DNA of 25,360 nt, from NCBI GenBank assembly GCA_021776195.1, contig JAJFGK010000079.1, positions 1 to 25,360 on the forward strand. The letters are read 5' to 3'. Below the pieces are notes generated by a model that was not told the origin of the DNA, ran no database searches, and worked only from the letters and a program-made list of their open reading frames with translations. How positions within the stretch are numbered: position 1 is the first letter of the stretch; each line of letters starts with the position of its first letter. This DNA is from Kiloniellaceae bacterium (GTDB lineage: Bacteria > Pseudomonadota > Alphaproteobacteria > Kiloniellales > Kiloniellaceae). The position numbers were made by a program, and so were the translations under genes. Shown here in pieces: positions 7,128 to 14,147 of the stretch.

Positions 7128-8024
7128 ATGCAAATATGCATGAATTGGCCGTCCATGCTCTTTGACTGGAATCAGGCGCGAGCTTTCCTCGCCACCGCCG
7201 AGGAAGGATCGCTGTCCGCGGCGGCCCGGGCGCTTGGCCAGACACAGCCCACGCTCAGCCGACAGGTCTCTGCGTTGGAAGAGGACCTCGGCGTGCTCCT
7301 CTTCGAACGGGTCGGGCGATCGCTGTCACTCACGCAATCGGGATTGGACCTGCTCGATCACTTTCGCTCCATGGGAGACGCGGCCAACCGTATCTCGCTC
7401 GCGGCGTCGGGTCAGTCGCAGGCGATCGAAGGGCAAGTCAGCATCACGGCCACCGACTTCATAGCTGCCTATCACCTGCCGGCGATGCTGAAACGGCTCC
7501 GGGAGATTGCGCCGGGGATCGAGATCGAAATCGTGGCCGCGAACGAGATCCGCGACCTGATGCGGCGCGAGGCCGATATCGCCATCCGGCACGTGCGCCC
7601 CGAACAACCGGATCTGATTGCAAAGCTGGTCAGGGAGTCCTCCTGGCACCTCTATGCCTCGAGCGAATACCTCGACAGCTACGGCCGACCGGCGAGCGCG
7701 AGCGACCTGTCGAACGCCGAATTCATCGGGCCCGATCACCCCGAGCGATTGCTTCCCGCCTTAAACGGGCTTGGCCTGTCGTTGACCCGGCAAAGTTTCA
7801 AACTGACCACGGCGAGCGGCATCGTGATCATCGAGCTGGTAAAGCAGGGCCTCGGCATCTCTATGCTGACAGAGGAGGTTGCCGATCAATTTCCCGGACT
7901 CGAACAGGTCTTGCCCAAGCTGGCCCCGATCAAGGTCCCCATCTGGCTCGTATCCCATCGCGAACTCTACACCAGTCGCCGCATCCGTCTCGTGTTCGAT
8001 TTCTTGGCCAGCGCCTTCTCATAG
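7128..8024 (+). CDS. LysR-family transcriptional regulator
   Basis: A 298-residue regulator. The N-terminal winged helix-turn-helix is clear: FDWNQARAFLATAEEGSLSAAARALGQTQPTLSRQVSALEEDLGVLLFERVGRSLSLTQSG. The C-terminal part (about residues 95-295) is the periplasmic-binding-like effector domain (VSITATDFIAAYHLPAMLKRLREIAPGIEIEIV, MRREADIAIRHVRPEQPDLI, SFKLTTASGIVIIELVKQGLGISML). The start is uncertain: ATG 7128, 7140 and 7155 are in frame, none has a strong Shine-Dalgarno, and 7155 (MLFDWNQ) gives the usual family N-terminus. It is divergent from the two methyltransferase genes, the classic arrangement for a LysR regulator and its targets. The effector is not known. Confidence 0.92.
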   Translation: MQICMNWPSMLFDWNQARAFLATAEEGSLSAAARALGQTQPTLSRQVSALEEDLGVLLFERVGRSLSLTQSGLDLLDHFRSMGDAANRISLAASGQSQAIEGQVSITATDFIAAYHLPAMLKRLREIAPGIEIEIVAANEIRDLMRREADIAIRHVRPEQPDLIAKLVRESSWHLYASSEYLDSYGRPASASDLSNAEFIGPDHPERLLPALNGLGLSLTRQSFKLTTASGIVIIELVKQGLGISMLTEEVADQFPGLEQVLPKLAPIKVPIWLVSHRELYTSRRIRLVFDFLASAFS

Positions 8025-8156
8025 GGCGCGCGCCTTCTCAAGGGAACGGTCTTCCTGCAGGCGAGCAGCGCCTCGCCAATGAGCAGCGCCCCGCGCAAGA
8101 ACCTTCCCTCTTCGATCGAAATCAGGGCATGCTGCGGGCCTGCAACAGCGGCGCGC

Positions 8157-8162
8157 GGGAGG
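8157..8162 (+). promoter_or_regulatory. Ribosome binding site that selects a TTG start
   Basis: GGGAGG at 8157-8162 lies 5 bases before TTG 8168-8170, in frame with the LLM oxidoreductase. The upstream ATG at 8129 has no comparable site, and family members begin near the residues encoded right after this TTG. Confidence 0.7.
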
Positions 8163-8167
8163 CAGCC

Positions 8168-9301
8168 TTGGATTTCGGTCTTTATCTACCCTGCCACTGG
8201 CCCGACCGGTCGCGGCCCTGGGCGGAGATGTACCCGGCGATGGTGGAGCAGGCCCGGCGGGCCGAGGCCTTGGGTTTCGCCAGCCTGTCGATCCCCGAAC
8301 ACCACTTCATGAACTATCTGACCCACCCCAGCGCGCTCTTGAGCGCGGTCAAGGTGGCCAGCGTCACCGAACGCATCCCGATCGTCACCTCGGTTCTGGT
8401 CTTGCCCTTCTGCGATGTACGCCAACTGGCCGGCTACATCGCCCAGACCGACCATTTGACCGATGGCCGTCTACAAATCGGCGTCGGCCGCGGCGCCTTT
8501 CGCTACGAGTTCGACCGACTCGACAAGAAAATAGAAGAAAGCCGTGATATATTTGATGAATCACTCGATCTACTTGAGGCACTCCTGACCCAGGAGAACG
8601 TCTCCTGGAGCAGCCCGAACTACAGATTCGAGGCCCTCACGGTGACGCCGCGTCCGCTGCAACAGCCGCGCCCGCCGATCTGGATAGCCGCGCTCCACCC
8701 CGACGCCATCGCCGCCTGCGTGAAGCGCGGCTACAACATCCAGACCACGCCCCTGCGCGATCCCTTCGAGGCCGCCCGGCAGCAGGCCGCGGGCTTTTAT
8801 CGCGGCGTCGCGGCGGCGGGCGACGCCGGCCAGGCGCGCCGCCTCTCGCTGCTGCGCAACTGCCACGTCGCCATCGACCGGGACGACGCCCGGCAGGCCA
8901 TTGCACTGGCCTACGAAAAGCACCGCCTCTTCTCCAACGTGCGCCGCACCGAGGGCACGATCCGCGACGGCTTTATCGAACCCATGACCGTGCCCGAAAC
9001 TCTGGAGGACATCGCCGCGTCGGTCATCATCGATACCGCCGAGGGGGTGATCGAGAAACTCCGCGCCTACGAGGGCCTGGGCATCCACGAGCTGATCCTG
9101 GACATGGATTTCGGCCAGGGCCAGGCTGCGGTGTTGGCCTCGATGACGCGTTTTCATCGCGACGTGATGCCGGCCTTCGCCGGCCGCCCGACCGTGGTGC
9201 CCGACTTCGCGGCCCTGGCGCCGGCCAGTGACACCGCCGGAACGCCGAACCGGGACATGCCCTTCGGCGGCGGCGTGGGCTCCCTGCCGGGGTCTCCTTA
9301 G
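8168..9301 (+). CDS. LLM-class flavin-dependent oxidoreductase (luciferase-like monooxygenase)
   Basis: A 377-residue protein from the TTG at 8168 (reads DFGLYLPCHWPD); ATG 8129 would add 13 residues with no family match. Bacterial-luciferase-like TIM-barrel features are visible: the N-terminal FGLYLP strand, QARRAEALGFASLSIPEHHF, LPFCDVRQLAGYIAQTDHLTDGRLQIGVGRG, and the C-terminal barrel part RPLQQPRPPIWIAALHPDAIAACVKRGYN. Members use FMN or F420 with a reductase partner to oxidise varied organic compounds. No flavin reductase is adjacent. A low-GC patch near 8527-8560 is a local codon-use oddity. It converges on the agmatinase-family gene, with a 109-base gap carrying a perfect palindrome. 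Substrate unknown. Confidence 0.9.
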   Translation: MDFGLYLPCHWPDRSRPWAEMYPAMVEQARRAEALGFASLSIPEHHFMNYLTHPSALLSAVKVASVTERIPIVTSVLVLPFCDVRQLAGYIAQTDHLTDGRLQIGVGRGAFRYEFDRLDKKIEESRDIFDESLDLLEALLTQENVSWSSPNYRFEALTVTPRPLQQPRPPIWIAALHPDAIAACVKRGYNIQTTPLRDPFEAARQQAAGFYRGVAAAGDAGQARRLSLLRNCHVAIDRDDARQAIALAYEKHRLFSNVRRTEGTIRDGFIEPMTVPETLEDIAASVIIDTAEGVIEKLRAYEGLGIHELILDMDFGQGQAAVLASMTRFHRDVMPAFAGRPTVVPDFAALAPASDTAGTPNRDMPFGGGVGSLPGSP

Positions 9302-9382
9302 AGAGTTGCCGTCGGTCGACAGCGCGGTCATCCCGGAGGCGAATTTCCTCCAAATCTTCGATTCGGGAAGGAATGTCAGCGA

Positions 9383-9396
9383 GCCGGGATCCCGGC
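9383..9396. repeat. Perfect 14-base palindrome between converging genes
   Basis: GCCGGGATCCCGGC lies between the LLM oxidoreductase stop and the agmatinase-family stop. It could form a short cruciform or hairpin acting as a bidirectional pause site. No T-run is present on either strand. Confidence 0.35.
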
Positions 9397-9410
9397 GGGT
9401 GCTTCTCCCC

Positions 9411-10373
9411 CTACTCCTGACGCCGTTCTTCCCAGATGTAGCCGAGGAAATTCATCAGCAGTTGGGCGGCGAGGATGGAGGTGACATCGGCGTGGTCGTA
9501 GGGCGGCGCGACCTCGACCAGGTCGACGCCGACGACGGGCCCCATCTTGACCAGGCCCTGGAGGATCTCGAGCACCTCGTAGTAGAGAAAGCCGCCGTGG
9601 CTCGGGGTGCCGGTGCCCGGCGCGATCGAGGGATCGAAGCCGTCGATGTCGATGGTGACGTAGTAGCGCAGGCCCTTGGGGATTTCCGCCAGGGTGCCCG
9701 CCGCCCCCATGCGCCGCACGTCGCGCACCGAAAAGATCTTCGAGCCGGCCTCCCGCGCCGCGTCGTAGTCCTCGCGGTTCGAGGAGGAGACATTGCGGAT
9801 ACCCAGTTGGGTCATGCCGGTGACCCAGCCCTTTTCCGAGGAACGGCGCAGAGGGTTGCCGTGGCCATGGCGCACGCCGTGGCGCTCGTCCACGAAGTCC
9901 AGGTGCGCGTCGAAGTGGACGATGTGTAGCGGCGGCTCGTCGGCATAGGCCGCCATGACCGGGTCGTGCACCGAATGATCGCCGCCCAGCACCACCGGCG
10001 TGGCGCCGGCCGCCAGGATCTTGCGCACGGCGAACTCGGTGTTGGCGCGGCTCTTGGCCATGTCCGTATGCACGATGTCGGCATCGCCGCAGTCGACGAT
10101 CCGCACCTCCTTGGACGGCAGGTAGGTCACGTCGTCCTCGAAGTCGTAGGCACCGGCGTGGCCGAAGGAAAAGAGCGTCGAGGCCTCGCGGATGCCGCGC
10201 GGCCCGAAGCGCGCGCCCGGTCGATACTGCGTGCCCATGTCGTTGGGCACCCCGAGGATGGCGAAATCGGCCGCGAGCTGGTCCCAGTCGGTACAAACTG
10301 GCGCCTTGGCAAAGGTCGCGTGCCCGACAAAGGGCAGGTTCAGCCGCCCCGCCTCATAACCGTGATCCGCCAT
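9411..10373 (-). CDS. Agmatinase-family ureohydrolase
   Basis: A 320-residue protein from ATG 10373 (MADHGYEAGRLN), chosen for the strong GAGGGGG site 6 bases upstream; the frame is open to 10556 but those residues look non-coding. The binuclear manganese motifs of the arginase/agmatinase superfamily are complete: VVLGGDHSVHDP, HFDAHLDF and DIDGFDPS. RFGPRGIRE and GTGTPSHGGFLYYEV complete the fold. The family hydrolyses guanidino compounds to urea plus an amine. In many agmatinases the specificity loop is GTGTPEPGG; here it is GTGTPSHGG, so guanidinobutyrate, guanidinopropionate or another guanidino acid is as likely as agmatine. It is followed head-on by the LLM oxidoreductase gene, and a second family member lies at 19848. 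Confidence 0.9.
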   Translation of the reverse strand: MADHGYEAGRLNLPFVGHATFAKAPVCTDWDQLAADFAILGVPNDMGTQYRPGARFGPRGIREASTLFSFGHAGAYDFEDDVTYLPSKEVRIVDCGDADIVHTDMAKSRANTEFAVRKILAAGATPVVLGGDHSVHDPVMAAYADEPPLHIVHFDAHLDFVDERHGVRHGHGNPLRRSSEKGWVTGMTQLGIRNVSSSNREDYDAAREAGSKIFSVRDVRRMGAAGTLAEIPKGLRYYVTIDIDGFDPSIAPGTGTPSHGGFLYYEVLEILQGLVKMGPVVGVDLVEVAPPYDHADVTSILAAQLLMNFLGYIWEERRQE

Positions 10374-10462
10374 AGTAGCCCCCTCGTGGTCCTCAAACTC
10401 CCAGTCAGTCTCCATAGCGCAGCGGCCAGTCGACCGCAAAGCAATCTCATTGGCGCGGGTCT

Positions 10463-11194
10463 CTAGGAACAGGTTCGCTGGCGCTCGGAATCGTAGAGGC
10501 GGGCCAGGGCGCGGCCCGGCAGGTGCAGATGGTAGAGGCCGTGCAGCAGGAGCCATTGGGCGAAGATCGCAATCGGGTGGCGCCCGGCGAAACGGCGCGA
10601 GGAGGTCACCACCGGCGGGTCGTCGATACAGACCGTGCCGCCGTGGCGCTCCAGGCGGCGGCTGAAGTCATAGTCCTCCATCAGGGCCAGGGGGTGAATG
10701 CCGCCCAGTTCGTGGTACAGGGCACGCCGCACGAAAATCACCGAATCGCCGTAGTAGAGCCCCTGGCGGCGGAACCAGGCGTAAAAGCCGGTCAGCCAGC
10801 GGGCAAAGCCATCCGCGCCGTCGAACAGCACCCGAAAGTTCCCGCCGGTGACGGTCGGATCGGCCAATGCGGCCCGCAGCGCCGCCGCGCCCCGGACCGG
10901 GAACAGGGTGTCGGCGTGAAGAAAGACCAGAAGATCGCCCCGCGCCGCCTCGGCGCCGGCCTTCAACTGGGCCCCCCGGCCGCGCGGTGCGGCGATCAGG
11001 CGGGCGCCGGCCCGTCTGGCATTGCCGGGTGTGTCGTCGTCGCTGCCGCCATCGACAACGATAATCTCGGCGCCGAAGTCAGCAGCCCGGACCCTGGCGA
11101 TGCAGGCGCCGATCCGCGGCGCCTCGTTCAGCGCGGCGATGACAAAGGAGATCCGCAGCGGCGCGGCCTCAGGCGATGAAGTACTGGCGTTCAT
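10463..11194 (-). CDS. Family 2 glycosyltransferase, TIGR04283-like
   Basis: A 243-residue protein from ATG 11194 (MNASTSSPEAAPLRIS). Features are ISFVIAALNEAPRIGACIARV (GT-A nucleotide-sugar binding), AEIIVVDGGSDDDTPGNARRAGARLI (the DGGSxDxT signature), APRGRGAQLKAG, GDLLVFLHADTLFP (the HADT metal-binding motif), FRRQGLYYGDSVIFVRR and LALMEDYDFSRRLERHG. This pattern fits the TIGR04283 glycosyltransferases, some of which are annotated in arsenosugar synthesis. The usual TIGR04282 partner and an arsenic methyltransferase are not adjacent, so that role is not supported here. The first 26 bases overlap the di-iron gene, suggesting coupling. The C-terminus has the expected WLLLHGLYHLHLPG hydrophobic helix. 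Confidence 0.87.
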   Translation of the reverse strand: MNASTSSPEAAPLRISFVIAALNEAPRIGACIARVRAADFGAEIIVVDGGSDDDTPGNARRAGARLIAAPRGRGAQLKAGAEAARGDLLVFLHADTLFPVRGAAALRAALADPTVTGGNFRVLFDGADGFARWLTGFYAWFRRQGLYYGDSVIFVRRALYHELGGIHPLALMEDYDFSRRLERHGGTVCIDDPPVVTSSRRFAGRHPIAIFAQWLLLHGLYHLHLPGRALARLYDSERQRTCS

Positions 11195-11969
11195 GATCTT
11201 GATAGAGGCCGACACGGCGCATTTCCTCTTGCCATGAGCTCCAGCGCCGCGCGGCCCAGTAGCGTCCGGCCAAGGTCCCGACAAGGGCGGCATAGCCGAA
11301 GTCGACGAAGACCAACTCCAGGCTCCGCCACCAGGTCTCCCGCAGCCACGCGTAGGCGGCCCGCCGGTCCTGCAAGGAGAGGGCCGGCAGCGCGGCCGGC
11401 AGATAGAGCTTGGCGAAGGCGACGTGGCGCGCCTCGTCGCGGGTGATGGCGCGGTTCAGGGCGGCGAGCCGGGGGCAGGACAGCCATTTCGCGGAGTCCT
11501 CCTGCAACTCCATGGCCTCGCCCTCGAGCAGCAGCTGGGTTGCCAGGATCAGAGCCTCGGGCGCGCCGCGCCAGCCGTCGAACCGGCGCTCGAGATAGGC
11601 CAGGGCCCGGCCGGTCTTGACCGCCTGTTGGCGTTGCAGGCGTCGCGGCGCTCCCTGTAGAGCGTCCAGATAGCGGCCGTAGGCGATGGCGTGGTCGGTC
11701 TCGTCATGCTCCTGCCGGCGCAGGCAGTCGCCAGCCGCCGGCAGGCTGAGACGCGGTGCGATGCGGGCGCAGACCCGCGCCGTGAGCTCTTCGCCCTGGT
11801 AGAGATGGCTCAGCACCGTGACGGCCAGGGCACGGCGCGGGCCTTTGCTGGCGGCGCGCACCTGCCCTTGCCAGTCCGCGGTCAGATCGTCCAGCCGCAG
11901 GGCCGCCGGCTTCGCCGCCAGGCGCGACAGACGGTCCTGGAGCGACGGTGCGGCGGTGGGCCTAGTCAC
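11169..11969 (-). CDS. Ferritin-like di-iron protein
   Basis: A 266-residue helical protein with metal-ligand motifs in the order expected for a four-helix di-iron carboxylate protein: GEELTARVCARIA, then CLRRQEHDETDHAIAYGRYL (ExxH types), then LLLEGEAMELQEDSAKW, then ITRDEARHVAFAKLYLP (DEARH). This arrangement resembles ferritin-like oxygenases and hydroxylases more than storage ferritins, but no named family can be assigned with confidence. The annotated start is GTG 11969 without a convincing ribosome binding site; a later start is possible. It overlaps the glycosyltransferase gene by 26 bases, so the two probably form one unit, perhaps modifying a common lipid or sugar product (inference). 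C-terminal aromatic residues (WRSLELVFVDFGYAALVG) suggest membrane association. Confidence 0.75.
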   Translation of the reverse strand: MTRPTAAPSLQDRLSRLAAKPAALRLDDLTADWQGQVRAASKGPRRALAVTVLSHLYQGEELTARVCARIAPRLSLPAAGDCLRRQEHDETDHAIAYGRYLDALQGAPRRLQRQQAVKTGRALAYLERRFDGWRGAPEALILATQLLLEGEAMELQEDSAKWLSCPRLAALNRAITRDEARHVAFAKLYLPAALPALSLQDRRAAYAWLRETWWRSLELVFVDFGYAALVGTLAGRYWAARRWSSWQEEMRRVGLYQDHERQYFIA

Positions 11970-12034
11970 CGTCGTCGCCAGCCATGCTGAATTCGACCTC
12001 GACGGCGGGCGCAGCGAACGGGGACCCGATTGAA

Positions 12035-12057
12035 AGACCGACCCACAGGTCTGGTCT
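12035..12057. promoter_or_regulatory. Imperfect palindrome upstream of the di-iron/glycosyltransferase unit
   Basis: AGACC-g-ACC-caca-GGT-ct-GGTCT, a near-symmetrical element at 12035-12057, about 66 bases before the GTG of the di-iron gene. The position suits an operator. The binding protein is unknown; the HTH/PBP-like regulator encoded just upstream is one candidate. Confidence 0.25.
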
Positions 12058-12146
12058 CAATACATTCCATGTTTGTCGCCGCACCTGTATGCCTCCCCCG
12101 ACCGGGCTGACTAGATCATTCAAGACCAGAGATGTATCCGCCGGCG

Positions 12147-12166
12147 CGGCGTGGCAATTCACGCCG
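12147..12166 (-). terminator. Hairpin downstream of the HTH/PBP-like regulator
   Basis: CGGCGTG (12147-12153), a 6-base loop GCAATT, then CACGCCG (12160-12166) form a perfect 7-base stem, 45 bases past the stop of the regulator gene on the minus strand. No T-run follows in that direction, so terminator function is uncertain. Confidence 0.3.
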
Positions 12167-12210
12167 GCATCACATCTGCTCGACAAGGCTGTGCGACAAC
12201 CAGAAACCGA

Positions 12211-13119
12211 TCAGGGCCCGAGATGATGAACCCGGCCGAAATCCGACAGGTCGTAGCCGCCGTACTCCCGGGCCTTGGCGTAAAAGGGGTCCTGACCGCA
12301 AAAGGCGAGAAGACGCTGGAAGGGCGGCTCGAAGTAGGCCCGGCGGTCCACCAGGATATCGAAGCGTTCCTTCAGCAGGGGCACGAAACCGAGACGGAAC
12401 TGCGCCGCCAGGGAGGCCAGCCCGATCCCGGCATCGGCCTTGCCTTCCGCCACCGCCAGGGCCACGTCGGCTTCGCTGCGCGCCGGCGGCCGCAGCAGGT
12501 CGATGGCCTGAAGGTCGAGCCCCTCGCGGGCCATCAAGGCCTCGAACAGGACCTGGCTGCCGGCCTCGGCCTGACGCGGCGCAAAGCGCAGACCGGTCAG
12601 GTCGGCCAGGCCTTTCAGGGCCTTGGGATTGTCCGCTGGAACGATCAGGCCGCGCGCGCGCCAGGCCCACTCCAGCAGGACCGCCGGTTCGCGGCCGACC
12701 TGGTCCTCGACCTGACGGCAGTTCCAGGTCTCCTCCGATGGGTCGAAAAGATGCAAGCCCGCGGCCATGGCCTCGCCGGCGCCATAGCGCCGCAAACCGT
12801 CCAGCGACCCGTCGAAAAAACTGGCAATGCCGCTGGCCGATTCGCGCAGCGCCCAGTCGAGCAGAGGATCGTGACTGCCGGCAAAGACCGCCGGCCGGGG
12901 CGCGGCGGGACCCGCGCGGCGCGCGCGCCCTTGGACCGCTGACGCACCGAACCGGGCCAACCAGGCGTCGACCTCTTCGCGGGGAAAGAGCAGCTTGCCC
13001 GTGGCGCGATTGCAAGGAATCGTCCCCTGGGCGGCCAGGCTATAGACCTTGCGCTCCTTGACGCGCAGCAGCTCCGCCAGTTCGCGCACGGTAAGGTAGG
13101 GAGATGGTTGCGACGCCAT
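12211..13119 (-). CDS. HTH regulator with periplasmic-binding-protein-like domain
   Basis: A 302-residue protein from ATG 13119 (MASQPSPYLTV); 23 further in-frame residues upstream would overlap the divergent promoter region. Residues about 7-60 are an excisionase/MerR-like helix-turn-helix (YLTVRELAELLRVKERKVYSLAAQGTIPCNRATGKLLFPREEVDAWLARFG). The rest resembles the PBP_like_2 domain seen fused to such HTH motifs: AGSHDPLLDWAL, GLHLFDP, NPKALKGLADLTGLRFAPRQAEAGSQVLFEALM, EADVALAVAEGKADAGIGLASLAAQFRLGFVPLLKERFDILVDRR. Proteins of this type are often proposed to sense molybdate or molybdenum cofactor state. It is cytoplasmic and divergent from a methyltransferase gene starting 69 bases away, which it may control. 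Confidence 0.82.
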   Translation of the reverse strand: MASQPSPYLTVRELAELLRVKERKVYSLAAQGTIPCNRATGKLLFPREEVDAWLARFGASAVQGRARRAGPAAPRPAVFAGSHDPLLDWALRESASGIASFFDGSLDGLRRYGAGEAMAAGLHLFDPSEETWNCRQVEDQVGREPAVLLEWAWRARGLIVPADNPKALKGLADLTGLRFAPRQAEAGSQVLFEALMAREGLDLQAIDLLRPPARSEADVALAVAEGKADAGIGLASLAAQFRLGFVPLLKERFDILVDRRAYFEPPFQRLLAFCGQDPFYAKAREYGGYDLSDFGRVHHLGP

Positions 13120-13187
13120 GGTGGCGCACACTATGGCGATTCCGGCAAGAAAGGGAAGGCTTGGCGGGTCTCCGCAAGGGTGCTGCA

Positions 13188-14045
13188 ATGCCCGGCATGA
13201 CCAGCAGATCGGAACAGACCGACGACCCGGCGCAGACCAGCGGCTACGCCACCGCCTGGACCAAGTGGTTTGCCACGATCGAGGGCGGCGCGGCCCCGCT
13301 CACCAAGCGCATGCTGGAGATGGCACAGATCGGCGGCGACCAGCAGGTTCTCGACATCGCCACCGGGATTGGCGAGCCGGCCCTGTCCGCCGCCGCTGCC
13401 CTGAGCCCCGCCGGGCGGGTCCTCGGCATCGACCTCTGCCCGGAGATGCTGGCCGAGGCCCGGGCCCGCGCCGCGCGGGCCGGCCTGGACCGAGTCTCTT
13501 TCCGTCAGCTCCTGGCCGAGGACCTCGACCGGCTCGACGGGCCATTCGACAGCGTGCTCTGCCGCTGGGGCCTGATGTTCGTCCAGGACCTCGACCGCGT
13601 GCTCAAGGAGATTCACCGGCTGCTGCGCCCCGGCGGGCGTTTTGTCGCGGCGGTCTGGGCGCCACCGGACCGGGTGCCGGCGATCAGTCTGGCCCGCCGG
13701 GTGGTTCATGCCGACCTGGGATTGCCGGCGCCCGATGAGGGGCCGGGAACGGCTTTTGCCCTCAGCGACATCGCCGCCTTCCAGCGCCGGATCGCCGACG
13801 CCGGCTTCGAGGAGGTGACACAGGAAGCGGTGCCGGTGGTCTACCGCTTTGCCTCGGTCGAGGAATTCATCGCCTTTCGCAGCGAGGTCTCGGGCCCCCT
13901 CTTTGCCGCCGCGGGCGACCTACCCGCGGCCCGCCTGGCCCAAGCGGAAGCCGCCTTGGTCGAAGCGCTCCGGGCCTTCGAGACTCCATCCGGCGGCCTG
14001 GAGCTGGCCAATGGCTGTCACTGCCTTTCCGCTGTTCGCGAGTGA
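13188..14045 (+). CDS. Class I SAM-dependent methyltransferase
   Basis: A 285-residue protein from ATG 13188 with AAGGG 7 bases upstream; the frame stays open to 13104 but would overlap the divergent gene. The N-terminus has YATAWTKWFATIEGGAAPLTKRMLEMAQI, a motif common in UbiE-like enzymes, followed by VLDIATGIGEPALSAAAAL (motif I), VLGIDLCPEMLAEARARAARAG, LDGPFDSVLCRWGLMFVQDLDRVLKEIHRLLRPGGRFVAAVW and a C-terminal substrate region (FASVEEFIAFRSEVSGPLF). The small-molecule substrate cannot be named. It is divergent from the HTH/PBP-like regulator and ends about 100 bases before the 824-residue repeat protein gene. Confidence 0.87.
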   Translation: MPGMTSRSEQTDDPAQTSGYATAWTKWFATIEGGAAPLTKRMLEMAQIGGDQQVLDIATGIGEPALSAAAALSPAGRVLGIDLCPEMLAEARARAARAGLDRVSFRQLLAEDLDRLDGPFDSVLCRWGLMFVQDLDRVLKEIHRLLRPGGRFVAAVWAPPDRVPAISLARRVVHADLGLPAPDEGPGTAFALSDIAAFQRRIADAGFEEVTQEAVPVVYRFASVEEFIAFRSEVSGPLFAAAGDLPAARLAQAEAALVEALRAFETPSGGLELANGCHCLSAVRE

Positions 14046-14073
14046 CGGGGCTCACAGTCAGGCGCCTATTGCC

Positions 14074-14102
14074 TTCAATTCGGGGCATGTCTGGCCTAGG
14101 AT
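14074..14102 (+). promoter_or_regulatory. Tentative promoter for the 824-residue low-complexity protein gene
   Basis: TTCAAT (14074-14079), a 17-base spacer and TAGGAT (14097-14102) resemble sigma-70 elements, about 45 bases before ATG 14148. The -35 match is weak. Confidence 0.3.
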
Positions 14103-14147
14103 GAAATCTCTACCCGAATGCATGCGAAGCGATTCAGGGAGAGAGTC

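Noticed and set aside
11962..12186. A 74-codon minus-strand frame upstream of the di-iron gene, ending VEVEFSMAGDDGD
   Set aside because: It would start at TTG without a good ribosome binding site, contains the palindrome and hairpin of the intergenic region, and shows no family match. A short conserved peptide cannot be fully excluded.
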